Positions 1 through 10,645 of a stretch of DNA of 64,000 nucleotides are shown one piece after another (the stretch's first letter is position 1; each line of letters begins with the position of its first letter). Origin of the DNA: Naganishia liquefaciens. Lineage: Eukaryota > Basidiomycota > Tremellomycetes > Filobasidiales > Filobasidiaceae. The stretch lies in assembly GCA_013423385.1 (NCBI GenBank), contig BLZA01000009.1:992001-1056000 (forward strand), in the 5' to 3' direction. The position numbers and the translations under genes are program-made. Under the pieces are notes generated by a model. That model made no database searches. It was not told the origin of the DNA and worked only from the letters and a program-made list of their open reading frames with translations.

Positions 1-340
1 CCGACGAGACCTTTGGGAATCCAGTGCTTGCGGTTCTCCCATGCAATGTAAAAGTGTCGGTGCATCGGCGGACCGAAGAGGAAGCTAAGAGAGCAGTCGG
101 CACCCAGAATCTACCAAGATGAACGCAGACTCACTCGATATGCGGCGCGCCCTTGGAACTCTGCAAGCGATCATCCCATCTCATTTTACGCCACTTTTCG
201 ACGGCCAGCCGATCTTTGTTCCATCCTGCCTGCTTGTGTTGCCTTGGAGACGACACCGTAGCCCAGTTGAGATATACCGTCTTGTACAGGTCGTGGAGAG
301 TTGTTTCGTGAATAGCGCGGCACGTCACGTTGAGCTTGGC
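1..340 (-). CDS. Unknown protein, 3' end outside window
   Basis: A spliced coding stretch that I do not recognise. One exon covers roughly 135-340 and ends at a GTGAGT donor (minus strand, at 134/133). The next exon starts at 84 after a TTAG acceptor and runs off the window edge. The frame stays open across the junction (...APHI-D-FLFGPP...). The product is rich in Trp, His, Lys and Arg, with segments such as AGWNKDRLAVEKWRKMRWDD and HRHFYIAWENRKHWIPKGL. This composition resembles small conserved mitochondrial or nuclear proteins, but that is only an impression. The 5' end is unresolved: the frame closes upstream near 435. A proline-rich ORF starting at ATG 752 (minus) could be an upstream exon, but I cannot prove the junction. 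The gene lies downstream of ARPC4 on the same strand. Confidence 0.55.
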
Positions 341-1055
341 AAGTGTGGCGAATGCATGTGACGATGCGAGATGCTTTGCAACGAAGCGGACGACAAGCAG
401 AGGAATCGGACGAGGAGGCGCGATCTACAAGAACATCAGCAGCGGAATATAGCACTGGATGGGGAACATCCACTTGCCGCTCGACTTGTTCCGCCCGACG
501 CGGCGTTTCCCCATTCATCATCAGCTCTTCGCACCGTCTGCCCATTACAAAACCTCGTCGAGACTCCGGGAACGCCCCCTGATCCGTGAATCATCCATGC
601 TTGCTGTGAAGAGAATCCAGGATTCCAGGCTCGCGGAGGACGGGAGTCTTGCGGCGGGTATCGGGGGCGAAACGGCGGGAAACGTTGCGGCGGGACTTGT
701 GGCGGGTTGAAGACGAATACCATGATGTACGAGCTCGCGTCTGTGAGAACAGAGGAGGCGAGACGCTTCAGAGAGTCTGGGATGGATCTGCTGTGACGCC
801 TTTTGCGCTTCTCGATTGTCGGCACCTGATGCGGATTCAACTTGAAACGCGAAAGAACAATGCCTGGGAGGAAACAGCCAAGGAAACAGCATCTTCCAAG
901 CAGGGTTCCTCGCCAAACAGCGTTTCAGCTAGTGAGTGCCAAACGTTCGAACCGTTCAGGACAGCGGTCATCCTAATGTCTTGTCGTATTCTCGCAATAT
1001 ATCTACAACCCATGCTACACACACGCCCGCGATAGAATCCTGCCAAGCCCTTTTA
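341..1055. other. Stretch with no confirmed gene
   Basis: Between the partial gene and the ARPC4 stop. Only overlapping proline- or arginine-rich ORFs are visible on both strands. The best candidate is a minus-strand ORF starting at ATG 752 (MVFVFNPPQVPPQRF...), which may be the first exon of the gene at 1-340. No RNA gene or repeat was seen. Confidence 0.4.
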
Positions 1056-1834
1056 TCAAGCAAACTGGGGAAAACGCATTCATTCAGCGGCGTCGGTGCA
1101 GCGCGAGAAAAATCTACGTACAGTCGAGAGATACGATTCCGCTACTATTCGCGCACGCGCGTTGAGGGAGAGCTTCATTTCGCTAATCTCCTTGTCGACG
1201 TCTTGCATAAACCTGTGGCATGCAGGATGAGCGGCTGCACGACGAAGAATCACCGCAAGACTTACTCGATGATGAAATCTACGAGTTTGTGCTTGAGCAT
1301 CGTCTCGCCGTGAAAGTTTGTAATCAGGAATGAAATATCGTAACCCTTCAAACACTCTTCGTTAGCTCTTGTCCCGGACCCATCCGACCCGTTCAAAACT
1401 GACCTCGACCGGCTTCCTCCTCAAGATGACGAAATTCTCCGCACGCATCGTCATGAACCGCGTAAATTTTTTGCACAAGATGCGCTCAATCTCGTCCGCC
1501 TGCTTGATGGCGATGGATATGCGAATGGAATTGATCGAGGGCTCGACGAGGACGCGTTCGGATTCGTTACGCGAGATGATCAGTGGGTTGAGCAGGACTT
1601 CAACGGATGTGCTGCGAAAAAAGTGAGCAGGAAGAGGAGGAGGCGTCGACTGTGGGTGCTTACCCGGCTTCGATTTCGGGTACGTTGTGTCGCTCCACGA
1701 CTTCAGAGGAAAAGTTCTCGAGCGTGAGGGCGGCCGTCAGGGTGCTCCTGACGGCATTCAGGTAGGGCCGTAATGTGTTGGACTGCGACGGGGGTTAGCT
1801 CTCTCCTTACGACTCTGCGTTGATAGCTCACCAT
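1056..1834 (-). CDS. ARPC4: Arp2/3 complex 20-kDa subunit (ARPC4)
   Basis: Core subunit of the seven-protein Arp2/3 actin nucleator; with ARPC2 it forms the structural spine that binds the mother filament. Six coding exons (minus): 1832-1834, 1664-1782, 1404-1611, 1266-1345, 1122-1212, 1056-1064. They total 510 nt, or 169 aa, against 168 in human. Family hallmarks are [20 protein letters not shown] near the N terminus, then [12 protein letters not shown], the strongly conserved [38 protein letters not shown], and the end [20 protein letters not shown]. The start is fixed by splicing: the ATG is the whole first coding exon (3 nt), followed at once by a GTGAGC donor. The last coding exon is only 9 nt. 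It is divergent from the HD-domain gene with 283 bp between the start codons. Identification is secure. Confidence 0.97.
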
Positions 1835-2117
1835 TCTCGTTGGACCCGATATGGGAAGCGGCTGGGACGCTGCTGCACTCTGTTGAACCTCGACCTGTCA
1901 AGGACGCTGATGACGAGTACCGTGGACTGCACGACCGTGGTGCTCCCGCGCCAAAAGGGCGTGCTGCCAGAGTTGGCGGTTCCCCCCTTTGTTGACTTTG
2001 TCAAGGCAAAACATTAAACATGGGTTCGATCATCTGCAGTCCTATAACAACAGTCCTATACCGCTTCCTAGACACGACACGACGCTGTAGCATCATCCTC
2101 ATCCTGACCCATCAAGC

Positions 2118-3421
2118 ATGACCTCGAGCATCCCAACACAGCCGCCATCCAACACCATCGACATGAACGGCAAGCATAGGCCTGATGAGCCTGCGGACGG
2201 AGGCTCGGCAATCCAAAAGGCACGACTCGGCGCAGGCGGCAAGGAGTTGCCAGAGCTGTACAAGTGGGTCCTGTCTTCTTACCCAAAATGAACCGATTGC
2301 TCACTGCAATGTTAGGTCCACAGGAGATGAAGTCAAAGACAGGCTGGCATTCATGCACATGCTGGAGAACCTCAAGGTGAATTGGCAGTTCCTCAAAGGA
2401 CGTCTCATCGCCGCTCCTAACAATTATCCACAGACGCAGAAACGATCAGGATGGATACGCGAGGGCGTGCAGCAGCCAGAGAGGTACGGCCATCATGCAA
2501 TAGACATTTACTATGGCCCTGCTGATGCACTCTTCCCAACAGTATCGCCGATCACATGTACCGGATGGCTATGCTCTGCATGTTGATCCCGATTCAAACC
2601 GCCGAACGACCGCTCGATATTGGTCGTTGTGTCCAGGTACGATGTCGGATCCTACATCTTCAGTCTCCGGAAAAGTCTAACGATGCATCCGCAGATGGCG
2701 CTCGTACACGATCTAGCTGAAGCACAGTACGCATATTCGTTGCCATCTGTGAGATGCCACGCCTCACCCATATCATCTCCTCCAGTGTTGGCGATATCAC
2801 TCCTGTCGAAGGCGTTTCTCCCGAGATGAAACACAAGCTCGAGCAAGAGGCGATGCATTCATTCTTGCATGAGATGCTGGGTGGCGAAGGATGTCGCGAG
2901 GCGCGCGAGAGGATATCATCGTTGTGGGATGTATGTGTGGCGTGATCCTGTACCTGTACCTTGCGTTCCTGGTTCTCGACTGACCTCTTGGCGTATAGGA
3001 GTACGAAGCGCGTGAAACACCAGAGGCCAAGCTTGTCAAGGATCTGGATAGAATAGAACTGGTGCTTCAGGCGGTAGAGTATGAACGATGTTGGTATCGC
3101 TCCAATGCAATGGGTCCGTGCGCTCACCAAGTATTGAATATCGCAGCGCAAAATATTCGATCCTTGGCGCCATTCTATTCGGGTTCATTACGTATGTTTC
3201 ATCAATCATTGTCTGTCATTGTCCAAACTGACAGACAGAAATTTCTCGCAGCACACCTGCATCACCCGGCCGTCCGTGAATGGGCCGAGGCACTGCTCGA
3301 GGAACGTCGGGCGTTGTGGGAATCGCGCGGGCTTGGCGACGAGGAGCAGCGAGGGATCGAGGGAGTACGTGTGGGTAGTAAAGTTGACCAAGCGGCCAAG
3401 TCGACGACGAACGGCGCTTGA
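2118..3421 (+). CDS. HDDC2: HD-domain 5'-deoxynucleotidase (HDDC2/YBR242W-like)
   Basis: Metal-dependent phosphohydrolase of the YfbR/HDDC2 family, whose members hydrolyse deoxynucleoside 5'-monophosphates. Nine exons (2118-2263, 2316-2376, 2434-2483, 2543-2636, 2695-2726, 2786-2930, 2999-3089, 3147-3191, 3252-3421) sum to 834 nt, 277 aa. The signature is intact: RSGWIREGVQQPESIADHMYR supplies the first His (about residue 90), ALVHDLAEA the HD pair (about 122-123), followed by VGDITPVEGVS. The C-terminal helix region is family-like (TPEAKLVKDLDRIELVLQA, then HPAVREWAEALL). A 65-aa N-terminal extension rich in Pro and Gly precedes the domain. No targeting signal is obvious. The 3' end converges on the mL58 gene, 211 bp away. 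All phases match, so the model is strong. Confidence 0.95.
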
Positions 3422-3632
3422 GTGGCAGGAGGCGGGTATACATAGAGGGGAAGATGGGTCTCTGGGCCAGAGCCCGGGAGAATGTTTGCACGATGACAAC
3501 TACACTGTATCATATCAATTCACATCGGCCAGCCGAATTCTGGAGCGCGGTTGATAAAATGCCGGTTCTGTATAATGTCATGTGATTCTGCGAATGATAT
3601 CGTCATACAGATCGATACCTCCGAGTCGACGT

Positions 3633-4409
3633 CTACCAGAACTCTTTCCTGACCTCTCGGGCATCCCTCGCAAACCGTTTTCTCCATGTCCATCCGTTGC
3701 GTGCGACTTGTAGATCGGCCTCCAGACGTTCGCGCTGGGATTTCGGCGTGGGTGCGAGGCGTGCAAGATGATGTGATTGACTGGCTGGAATGGAGAATCT
3801 ATTGAATGCACCCCCGAAATGAGCAACTCGTTGAAAGAGCCTGGGCGCGCGCGCGCGCGCGCTGGGAACTGACCGCTCCGCCAATGCCTTTCTCGTCCAC
3901 TTTGACGGATCCTCTGCCCTCAGCCTCTGAATCTCTTGAACCACATCACCCGTCAACTGCTTCAACGACTCCATGCCCTCGGCGGCTTCCCTCACTTTCC
4001 GGCTCTTCTTGAGCGGCGCACCGGCCTGCACACTCGCACGAACATCTCCGGCACCGCGTGTCCAGCGCAAGAGATCCGGCACGGCACCCGACGTGTAACT
4101 CGGCGCCGTAGGTGGCGGCGCGTAGTGGAATGTAAGACCACGGACGGATGAGTCTTCGAGCGTGGATGCAGGAGGCGGCGGTGTGTCTTTGAGGGACGGC
4201 TGCGGACGGGATGTTCCTGCGGTTGGTTTGACCGTGAGCGGGGTGAGCGGGGAGGGGTAATGCGGTCGGCGGGGCGGTCGCGCGTGGTGAAGGACTGTGC
4301 GATGGAGTGTTGGCGCGGTGGAGGTCGCTGTGCGACGGGTGGAGAGCGTGAGCATGGTGTGGTATGGATTGTACGAGACTGCAGTGTGGGAGGAGAACCG
4401 GACCAGCAT
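3633..4409 (-). CDS. MRPL20: Mitochondrial large-subunit ribosomal protein mL58 (MRPL20)
   Basis: Two exons (3874-4409 and 3633-3798, minus), 702 nt, 233 aa. The C-terminal half carries the fungal MRP-L20 signature: QEIQRLRAEDPSKWTRKALA followed, across the intron, by ERFSIPASQSHHLARLAPTP, and a basic end GWTWRKRFARDAREVRKEFW. The N terminus is basic and hydroxylated without acidic residues (MLVRFSSH..., or an internal ATG at 4355 giving MLTLSTRRTATSTAPTLHR), as expected for a mitochondrial import sequence; which ATG is used is not settled. The single 75-nt intron contains an 18-bp perfect GC alternation. Role (family knowledge): a fungal-specific protein of the 54S mitoribosomal subunit. Confidence 0.88.
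   Translation of the reverse strand: MLVRFSSHTAVSYNPYHTMLTLSTRRTATSTAPTLHRTVLHHARPPRRPHYPSPLTPLTVKPTAGTSRPQPSLKDTPPPPASTLEDSSVRGLTFHYAPPPTAPSYTSGAVPDLLRWTRGAGDVRASVQAGAPLKKSRKVREAAEGMESLKQLTGDVVQEIQRLRAEDPSKWTRKALAERSVPSARARAPRLFQRVAHFGGAFNRFSIPASQSHHLARLAPTPKSQRERLEADLQVARNGWTWRKRFARDAREVRKEFW
3845..3862. repeat. (GC)9 alternating tract in the mL58 intron
   Basis: Eighteen bases of perfect GC/CG alternation, lying near the 5' splice site of the mL58 intron (minus strand). Alternating GC of this length can adopt left-handed DNA in vitro and is prone to length change; no function is implied. Confidence 0.9.
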
Positions 4410-4585
4410 GGTGAAAGAGGTCAATTGTTACTTTGGCCTGTGACTTTGCGTCGATCGGGCGGACATTTCCCCCCATGTCCGTCCCATGGCGAGCGCTCAC
4501 ATCGGGCGGGGGACTGGCGTCAACTGTGGCTGGTGAATATTCAAGTTTATTACATGGGGAAAACGCTGACAGCAGCGACAAAACC

Positions 4586-4789
4586 ATGTCGTCGGCATCA
4601 TACCATCGTATCCCAGCGTCCTTTGACACGGACGAAGTCTACCCGCCGTCGCACACTGCGTCACCGCGAATACCAAATCGAGCGCTCTTTGTTCGTCCTG
4701 AACCGCCACTTTGGCAGCGTCTTGCATTGATTGGAGCCATCTTGGGCATGTTCTGGATCGCACTGACGGTCGGCGCGTGGAAGCGTTAG
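4586..4789 (+). CDS. Small single-pass (tail-anchored-like) membrane protein
   Basis: A 67-aa intronless ORF with a good ATG context (aaaccATGtcg). Residues 1-43 are polar and Pro/Ser-rich. Residues about 45-64 (RLALIGAILGMFWIALTVGA) form one strong hydrophobic helix, and the protein ends WKR three residues later. This is a tail-anchored arrangement with the N terminus expected in the cytosol, or an N-out assembly factor of an organelle membrane. I do not recognise the family. It is divergent from mL58 with 176 bp between start codons, so the two may share a promoter. The lack of introns and short length lower certainty, but the clean helix and start context favour a real gene. Confidence 0.55.
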   Translation: MSSASYHRIPASFDTDEVYPPSHTASPRIPNRALFVRPEPPLWQRLALIGAILGMFWIALTVGAWKR

Positions 4790-5814
4790 CGAGGGAGAAT
4801 GCGCGCGCCGAGCGGAAGAGATCTATGCGTATGTGGTGTCATTTCTGTATCGGGATTCTTAGCTGAAGTGACCACATAGATCCACGGCGAGGCGACACAG
4901 TCCGAGACCGATGGTCGTCAAATTGGACTTCGATGGAGCGATCCGCCATCATCACTGCCAAGCCTGCGATATCCGCGTGACGCGCTTCTAGACCTAAACA
5001 CGTCTGTTTTGAGGCTTCTCGTGCGACCTCATCAAGGGTTTGCATCAATTAGTTATTTGGTTAAACGACAGCACCATTCGCTCACGCTTTAACACACGTA
5101 ACGAAGCGGACGAGAGCCAAGATGGACACGATGTAACGGTGTGAGTGCCCATCTGACTGTATCACACGCAAATGCTAAATCTCCGATCATCAGATCGTGC
5201 AAAGCACATAGCTAGCCTCTCCGCTGCATAATTTGGACAGACCCTCTCGTGCGGTCGTTGTACAGACGTTCCTGTCATTCGACATGATCATCCCCGACGG
5301 CAGAACCCAGCTCAGTCTTGCCCGGTGGTCACTCGGGTCGTGACCATCCGCCCATCCGCAAAGTGACAGAACAATACGACCGCCGCGCATTACCGGGACG
5401 TGGCGACGCGCTGTCGTCAGCGCTGATAGCTGCGCTGATGAGATTTGAAGTCGAGAAATGACGGGAGGCAGGACGAAAGGCTGGATTATCAAGGGAGATC
5501 AGCGTGGCAGAGTGGCCAAAGTCTTTCTCGTTGCTTGACTTTCTGCGCCGTTTGGGAACGAGAGCCAGGTCTTGGTGTTTTGAAATAAGTGTAGCGTGTG
5601 TCATAGCATAGATGCCAGATGGGCATTACTAGATGTAGCGTCTGTACGCCATGGTGATACCCACCTTGTCGCCAATACGATAGTTTATTGCCCGACGGAT
5701 TCACTCTTCGTGCAATCGACGCGCATGATGACCTCATCAGTCGCGAGATTCTTCACGCATCTTCCTCTCTTCATTCCCTACTTTGAGTCCACTCTGTCTT
5801 TGTTAGACCTCAAG
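4790..5814. other. Intergenic stretch upstream of the Sec39-like gene
   Basis: About 1 kb with only short ORFs on both strands and no recognisable protein. It probably contains the 5' UTR and promoter of the Sec39-like gene; a TTTGTTAG acceptor-like sequence just before its ATG may mark a 5' UTR intron. Nothing else was identified. Confidence 0.5.
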
Positions 5815-8800
5815 ATGGACGTAGATAACCTGCGTCAGCTGCTAGAGCAGCGCGAATACGGCAAGGCGCTTGAAGTCGTCGTTCAAGCTCCAGATGAAGA
5901 CAGAGCCGGACTCACCAGTTACATCCGGCAGCTTGAATTCAGCCAAGCCGATCCATCAGCGTATACACCGGCGCAGCTCAGGTCACAACTGGCGGATATC
6001 GTTGACGATGCGTGGGTCGTCGAGGCGTGTGCGGCTGTACTCGAGGGAGATGTGGACTGCGTGCGGGCAAGCGTCGAGATTGGGCTGGAACGGTCAAAAG
6101 CGGTTGGGCCGTGGCTCGAGGAGCGGCTTGGAACAACGTTGAACGACGACAGAGACGTTTGGGAACGGATACAAAAGGTCTTGGAAGGCAATGAAGATCG
6201 CCGAAGATTGGTCATGGCCCGAGCCGTCCTGCTGGATCGACGTCGCAGGCTACAAACCTATACGCAACTTTTCGCAACGCACGCGGAACCTGTCACGGCG
6301 GACGACGACAGTATCGAGATTGACGATCCATGGGCCGACGCAGACTCGAATGCGTCGGAGAAGATGGACGTGGACTCTACGCCGAGCAGAACGGGATCAA
6401 AGGTCCCACTGTCGACGTTTCTATCAGCACCGATGGTGCAGGTGGCCGTCTCCCTGGCTGCTTCTGGCGACATTGCGAGCCTGGTCCAATTTTATGGCCA
6501 GTACCGGGTTGAACTATTTCCCTACCGGTACTCCATCATCGATACTGTTCCGTTGTATGCTGCCCCGCAAGATCTCGAAGGGTTGCTACCCAGAATTACC
6601 CGCGAGGGCGAGGAAAGCGGCCCGACAGCCTCTGATACAGATGTAGATACTTGTCTCGCACAGCACGCGCAAGCATCGACAGCACCAATAAATTCTCCGC
6701 TCTCAACACATGAAGTATCGCAATGGTATCAAGAACGAATTCATCGTGTCGAATCGGATCTTCTTGTTGACCTCGCCCTCGAATGGTGTCAGACCGCCAT
6801 CTCTCACGGCGCTGTGGGCCTAGAGGATACCGCTCGCGATCTCAGCTTCCTCGTCAAGCTCGTATACGATGCCGCAACAGAACAGACGTACAGCCTAGAT
6901 GCTTGGCGGACCATGAGTGACGATGAGCGGGTGCAAGCGTATCTCTCTAGCTCGACTGCCGCCTCGCTGGCTGCGGATATCCGACGTCTCGTCTTTCCTT
7001 ATCTCGAGTCCCTTTCCGATTCGGCCCAAGTCAAGCGGAAAGCGCTTCAGCGGTTCACCCTCGAAGCACCACTCGAAAAATCATTGGCATTATTTGAGGC
7101 ATCCAAGGCGACATTACCGCTGCGCGAACGGATCATCGACAACGATGTCGACGTGGCGCGGCTCGCACTTGCTCGCCTGTATGGTGACGACTCGGTCGAT
7201 CGGTGGGATATCAAGAGCAGTATATTCGAGTGTTTGCCTGTGTGGGACGTTGCCGGGGACGAGCTGGATGAAGATACGAGTCGAGAAGTAACGGCGACGA
7301 CGCTCGAATCACTCGCTGCTTTCATGCAGCCTTCCACGACGGCGCCAGTTCCGGGACCGACGGACCTTTTACTCTTCTTCGAGCCGTTGCCCTTTGTAGC
7401 GCTCTCCCGGGCGCTCGACATTCTTGACGTACACCTCGAATCCGGCGAAATTCTGGCGAAATGGAATGTCCCCGCCCCGCTGCGGACTTTTTTGCAAACT
7501 GCTTTCGATCGAGAGGAACAGCGTCGATGGGCGGTGCGCACTGCTCGACAGGCCGGGAACGCCGGTTTCGAGGAAGAGGACGAGTGGATCTCGCTCATGG
7601 ACGATATGATCAAGTTGAGCGGAGGCGGCGATGGGCTGCTCAAAGGAGCGTTTGGATTGCTTGGCAAGGAAGAGGTCCTGAAGATCTTCTTCGGCGGAGT
7701 GCTGAGTTCTGGCCGTGAGTAGCGCAGTCTGCAAGAGGCAAAAGCTGATGACGAATAGACTTTGACTTGGCCAAACGGCTTTTGAATGGCTCCGAGCTCG
7801 ACGTGCCATTGGGACCGGGCGTTGTGGAAGCCCTTGTGCTAGATGCCAGTCGCGAGTTTTATGATAACAGCATGTCCGGCAACATACACACGGGCGGTAT
7901 GAAGTTGGCGTATGACTGGTAGGTCACATGGACAGGCTGATGGAGTCACACTGACCCCCTCTATTCAGTCTCGCGGTCGCGCCTCCGACGCAGGCTATAC
8001 GCCGCGAACGAGAGTTCATCGAGGCAACGAGCCGTATCACATCATTTGGCGTAAAATCAAAACGTGGCGACCCGATATCACCCCTAGAGATTCGCCTGAC
8101 CAAGAACCGGCTCGACCTTGTTGCACTGGTGCTATCGACGAGCGAAGACGCATATCGCCACGTAGAGGTCATCCTCGACTTGACGAACAAGCTAGGCTAT
8201 CGCGGGGATCCTGTGGCGGAAGTGCAAGTTTTGGGGATGCTGGCCGAGGCGGCGATGCAGGTACCCGACTTTGAGCCGGCGTCCGAGATATGCGAGCGGA
8301 TGATTGGCTGTGTGCCAGAGGTTGGGAAACGCAACACGGATGCCGAGGTGGCGGCCGTGCGCGATGTCTGCTGGAAGACCTGCTATCAGCTCGGCAGGCA
8401 ATCCGAGTTTGCCGACTTGACACGACGGATGAAGTTTCTCGCCAAGGCACTCGAATATTGTCCGGCGGAAATGATGACCGAATTGCTTGCGGTCTGGCGC
8501 AAGCTCGAGGAAGGGCACATTCGCCTCGAGGAGGCAGCCAAACATCGCCGAGCAGCGAGGATCCCCGAGCCGGAGGGCAGTACGCGCGGACACCGACGCA
8601 CAGGGTCCGCGGCCTCGACGTCTTCTGACAAGGGCAAATCCATGACGGATCAACAGCTGCTCGGCTCACGAACAGCCGCCCGCGCGGCCAAGACGCTCAA
8701 CAAGGTTGCGCATGATTTCACGGCGCGCGGGTTTGCACTGCCCTCGCTCGCGACACCGCACTTTTCAAGACCCGCCAGTGCGCAAAGTACACGCGTGGAA

Positions 8801-8965
8801 CAATCCCCGGCGCGCGAGGGTACGCCGCTTGCGATCCGGGAACAGTTGGTCGGGCTGGGTGATGGTCAGGAGATCAAGCAGCAGGCGCGGAAAGCGCTCG
8901 TCAAGGGCGTTGGGTGGTTACTCGGCGCGAATGAGCACGAGATGAAGGAGATGAATGGCTCGTAG
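5815..8965 (+). CDS. SEC39: Sec39/NBAS-like ER tether subunit of the Dsl1 (NRZ) complex
   Basis: Three exons (5815-7714, 7759-7918, 7969-8965), 3057 nt, 1018 aa. The protein is an all-helical solenoid with the Sec39 domain pattern: an alternating N-terminal scaffold (LRQLLEQREYGKALEVVVQA), a middle block QFYGQYRVELFPYRYSIIDT, and the conserved domain end LAVAPPTQAIRREREFIEAT, ISPLEIRLTKNRLDLVALVL, EDAYRHVEVILDLTNKLGY. In yeast, Sec39 with Dsl1 and Tip20 tethers COPI vesicles at the ER; the animal counterpart is NBAS. The C-terminal 150 residues are low complexity (Ser, Arg, Ala) and probably disordered. An in-frame ATG at 5725 would add 30 residues; I chose 5815 because the upstream segment looks like a UTR with a possible splice acceptor. 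The stop lies 22 bp from that of the Sfc7-like gene. Confidence 0.9.
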
Positions 8966-8987
8966 ATGGTTGTCGTCATACATAGGT

Positions 8988-10399
8988 CTACAACAACGCA
9001 GGATCAATGTCATGATCTCCATCAGGCTCGCCTGCAGGCGTCTGGTTCTCCTCGGCGTCCACCTCCATCCGCTCCTCATCCCCGGCCATTGCACGTGCCG
9101 TCTGCCCTTCCATCTCCTCACCCCCCGGCAACTTGCCCGTCAACATGCTCATCACACCGCCCGCCTCGCGCGCGACTGTCGCCGCCTTTTTACGCCCCTT
9201 GGCGGGGCCTGGCTTGCGTCTTGGCAAGCCAAACTTTGTGTATCCGTGGGGTGCATCGGGAAGAAGCACGCGTTGAGCCGAGCCGTAAGGAAGCGGCAGG
9301 GGCAAGCTCGAGGCGTCGGTCGGTGAGGAAGGGGTCGGTTGTGACGATGCGTCCGGTTCATCGAGCGGCATCAGTCCGCTAGATGCGACGGGCGATGATG
9401 CAGCGGCCTCAGACGTCTCGGGGTCCGCGACGGCCTTGTATTTCCGCCTTCGTCCCTTTTTGACGAGCTTTTCACCGTCGATCCGCGGGATACCATCCGC
9501 GGCAATCTCGCCGTGCTGGGGGATCTCAAAGTGCGAGCTGAGCGGATTGGCGCGCGAGGCATTATCGGATTTCGCCCCGCCGGTCCCCGGCCCGCGTTTG
9601 CTTTGCGTTGCTGTCTTTGCCGGTGTCGAGATGGGCGAGGAAGGTCCTCTGGAATTCGGCACGACGGGCTGTTCGGGCGCGTCGGCTTGTTGTGAGGAGA
9701 GTAAAGAGAGCTGCGCGGCCGATCTCTGTCTGCCTTTGGTCTTTGTGGTGGGCGGCTTGGCGACGGGTTCGGCATCGCGCGCAAACATGGCCGGACGATC
9801 TTTGAGCGGCGGAGCAGGCTCGGTCGGGTGCGCGGAGAGTTTTACGGGCTCAAAGGAGATCCTGTGGTGCGTGTAGGCGATTGGTGGGTGAGAGTGTTTG
9901 ATCGGGTTGAGGGGATCTTTGATAGGAGTCAGCGCGCTGCGGTGCTAAGAGGACGTAGGGACGTGCCTCGAGTATCTTTTGTAATGATTTCGCTGCCGAT
10001 GAGTTGTTGAGGTGTCCCGCGAAAGACATCGTTACCGATTTTGAGGTACGGCGTTGGCGTGTCCAGGCCCTGCAATGCTCAGTCAGTGATGGCTTCCAAG
10101 ACAAACGCACTCGACATACGATGAGCTGATACTCTGTGCCCGTGCCAAGCGTCATGGGATCCGCATTGGGCCCAAGATCCAGTGTGACGTAGATCTGGAA
10201 AAACTCTCAGCCCTTGACCCGAGAGGGAATACGGCATGGCACGCACCTCTTCTTCGACGTCTTCATACTCGTCGTCATCCCCCACGGGCTGCTCGGGCTC
10301 GCCCTGGAGTCGGCTCGGACCGGCGTGGGGCCATTCCTGGACGTGCTTCCACCCGGAGCCAAAGAGAGAGCCTGTAACGTATCCATTCTCGAGGACCAT
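8988..10399 (-). CDS. SFC7: TFIIIC small subunit, tau55/Sfc7/GTF3C6-like
   Basis: RNA polymerase III factor TFIIIC subunit. Four exons (10247-10399, 10120-10194, 9963-10069, 8988-9861, minus), 1209 nt, 402 aa. The TFIIIC triple-barrel domain is clear: IYVTLDLGPNADPM, EYQLIGLDTPTPYLKIGNDV and FRGTPQQLIGSEIITKDTRG, then ISFEPVKL. It lies at about residues 52-120 after an acidic segment (GDDDEYEDVEEE). The rest is low complexity: Ser, Thr, Pro and Lys-rich, with basic patches (KKGRRRKYKA, RRKPGPAKGRKK) and an acidic C terminus. The third intron uses a weak GTCCCT donor; it was chosen because it is the only one nearby that keeps the frame into ISFEPVKL. Divergent from the PDAP1 homologue (246 bp between starts). 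Confidence 0.88.
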
Positions 10400-10645
10400 G
10401 ACTGTCGATGGCGGCGTGATGGGAGACCGGGAGGCTGCCAGAAGGGGGACCAGGCTGCCCGCCGACAAGTACGAGTCAGTACTCAGTGGGCACCGGGAGA
10501 CGCGCGACAAAGTAAACAAACCCTCGGAAGCGGTGATTACCTAAGCAGATCCCCCTGACTCGTCCGCTGCCCACTCGAATCAAAGATATTCCTCGTCGTC
10601 TGGTTTTCGGCAGCATCGGGTCTCCCTCACCATCACAGAACCACA

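Noticed and set aside
5725-5814. Upstream in-frame ATG for the Sec39-like protein
   Set aside because: The added segment MMTSSVARFFTHLPLFI... is not family-like and ends with a splice-acceptor-like TTGTTAG before the chosen ATG.
9955-9970. GC-AG donor (GAG|GCACGT) for intron 3 of the Sfc7-like gene
   Set aside because: It breaks the frame into ISFEPVKL; the nearby GTCCCT donor preserves it, although its consensus is weak.
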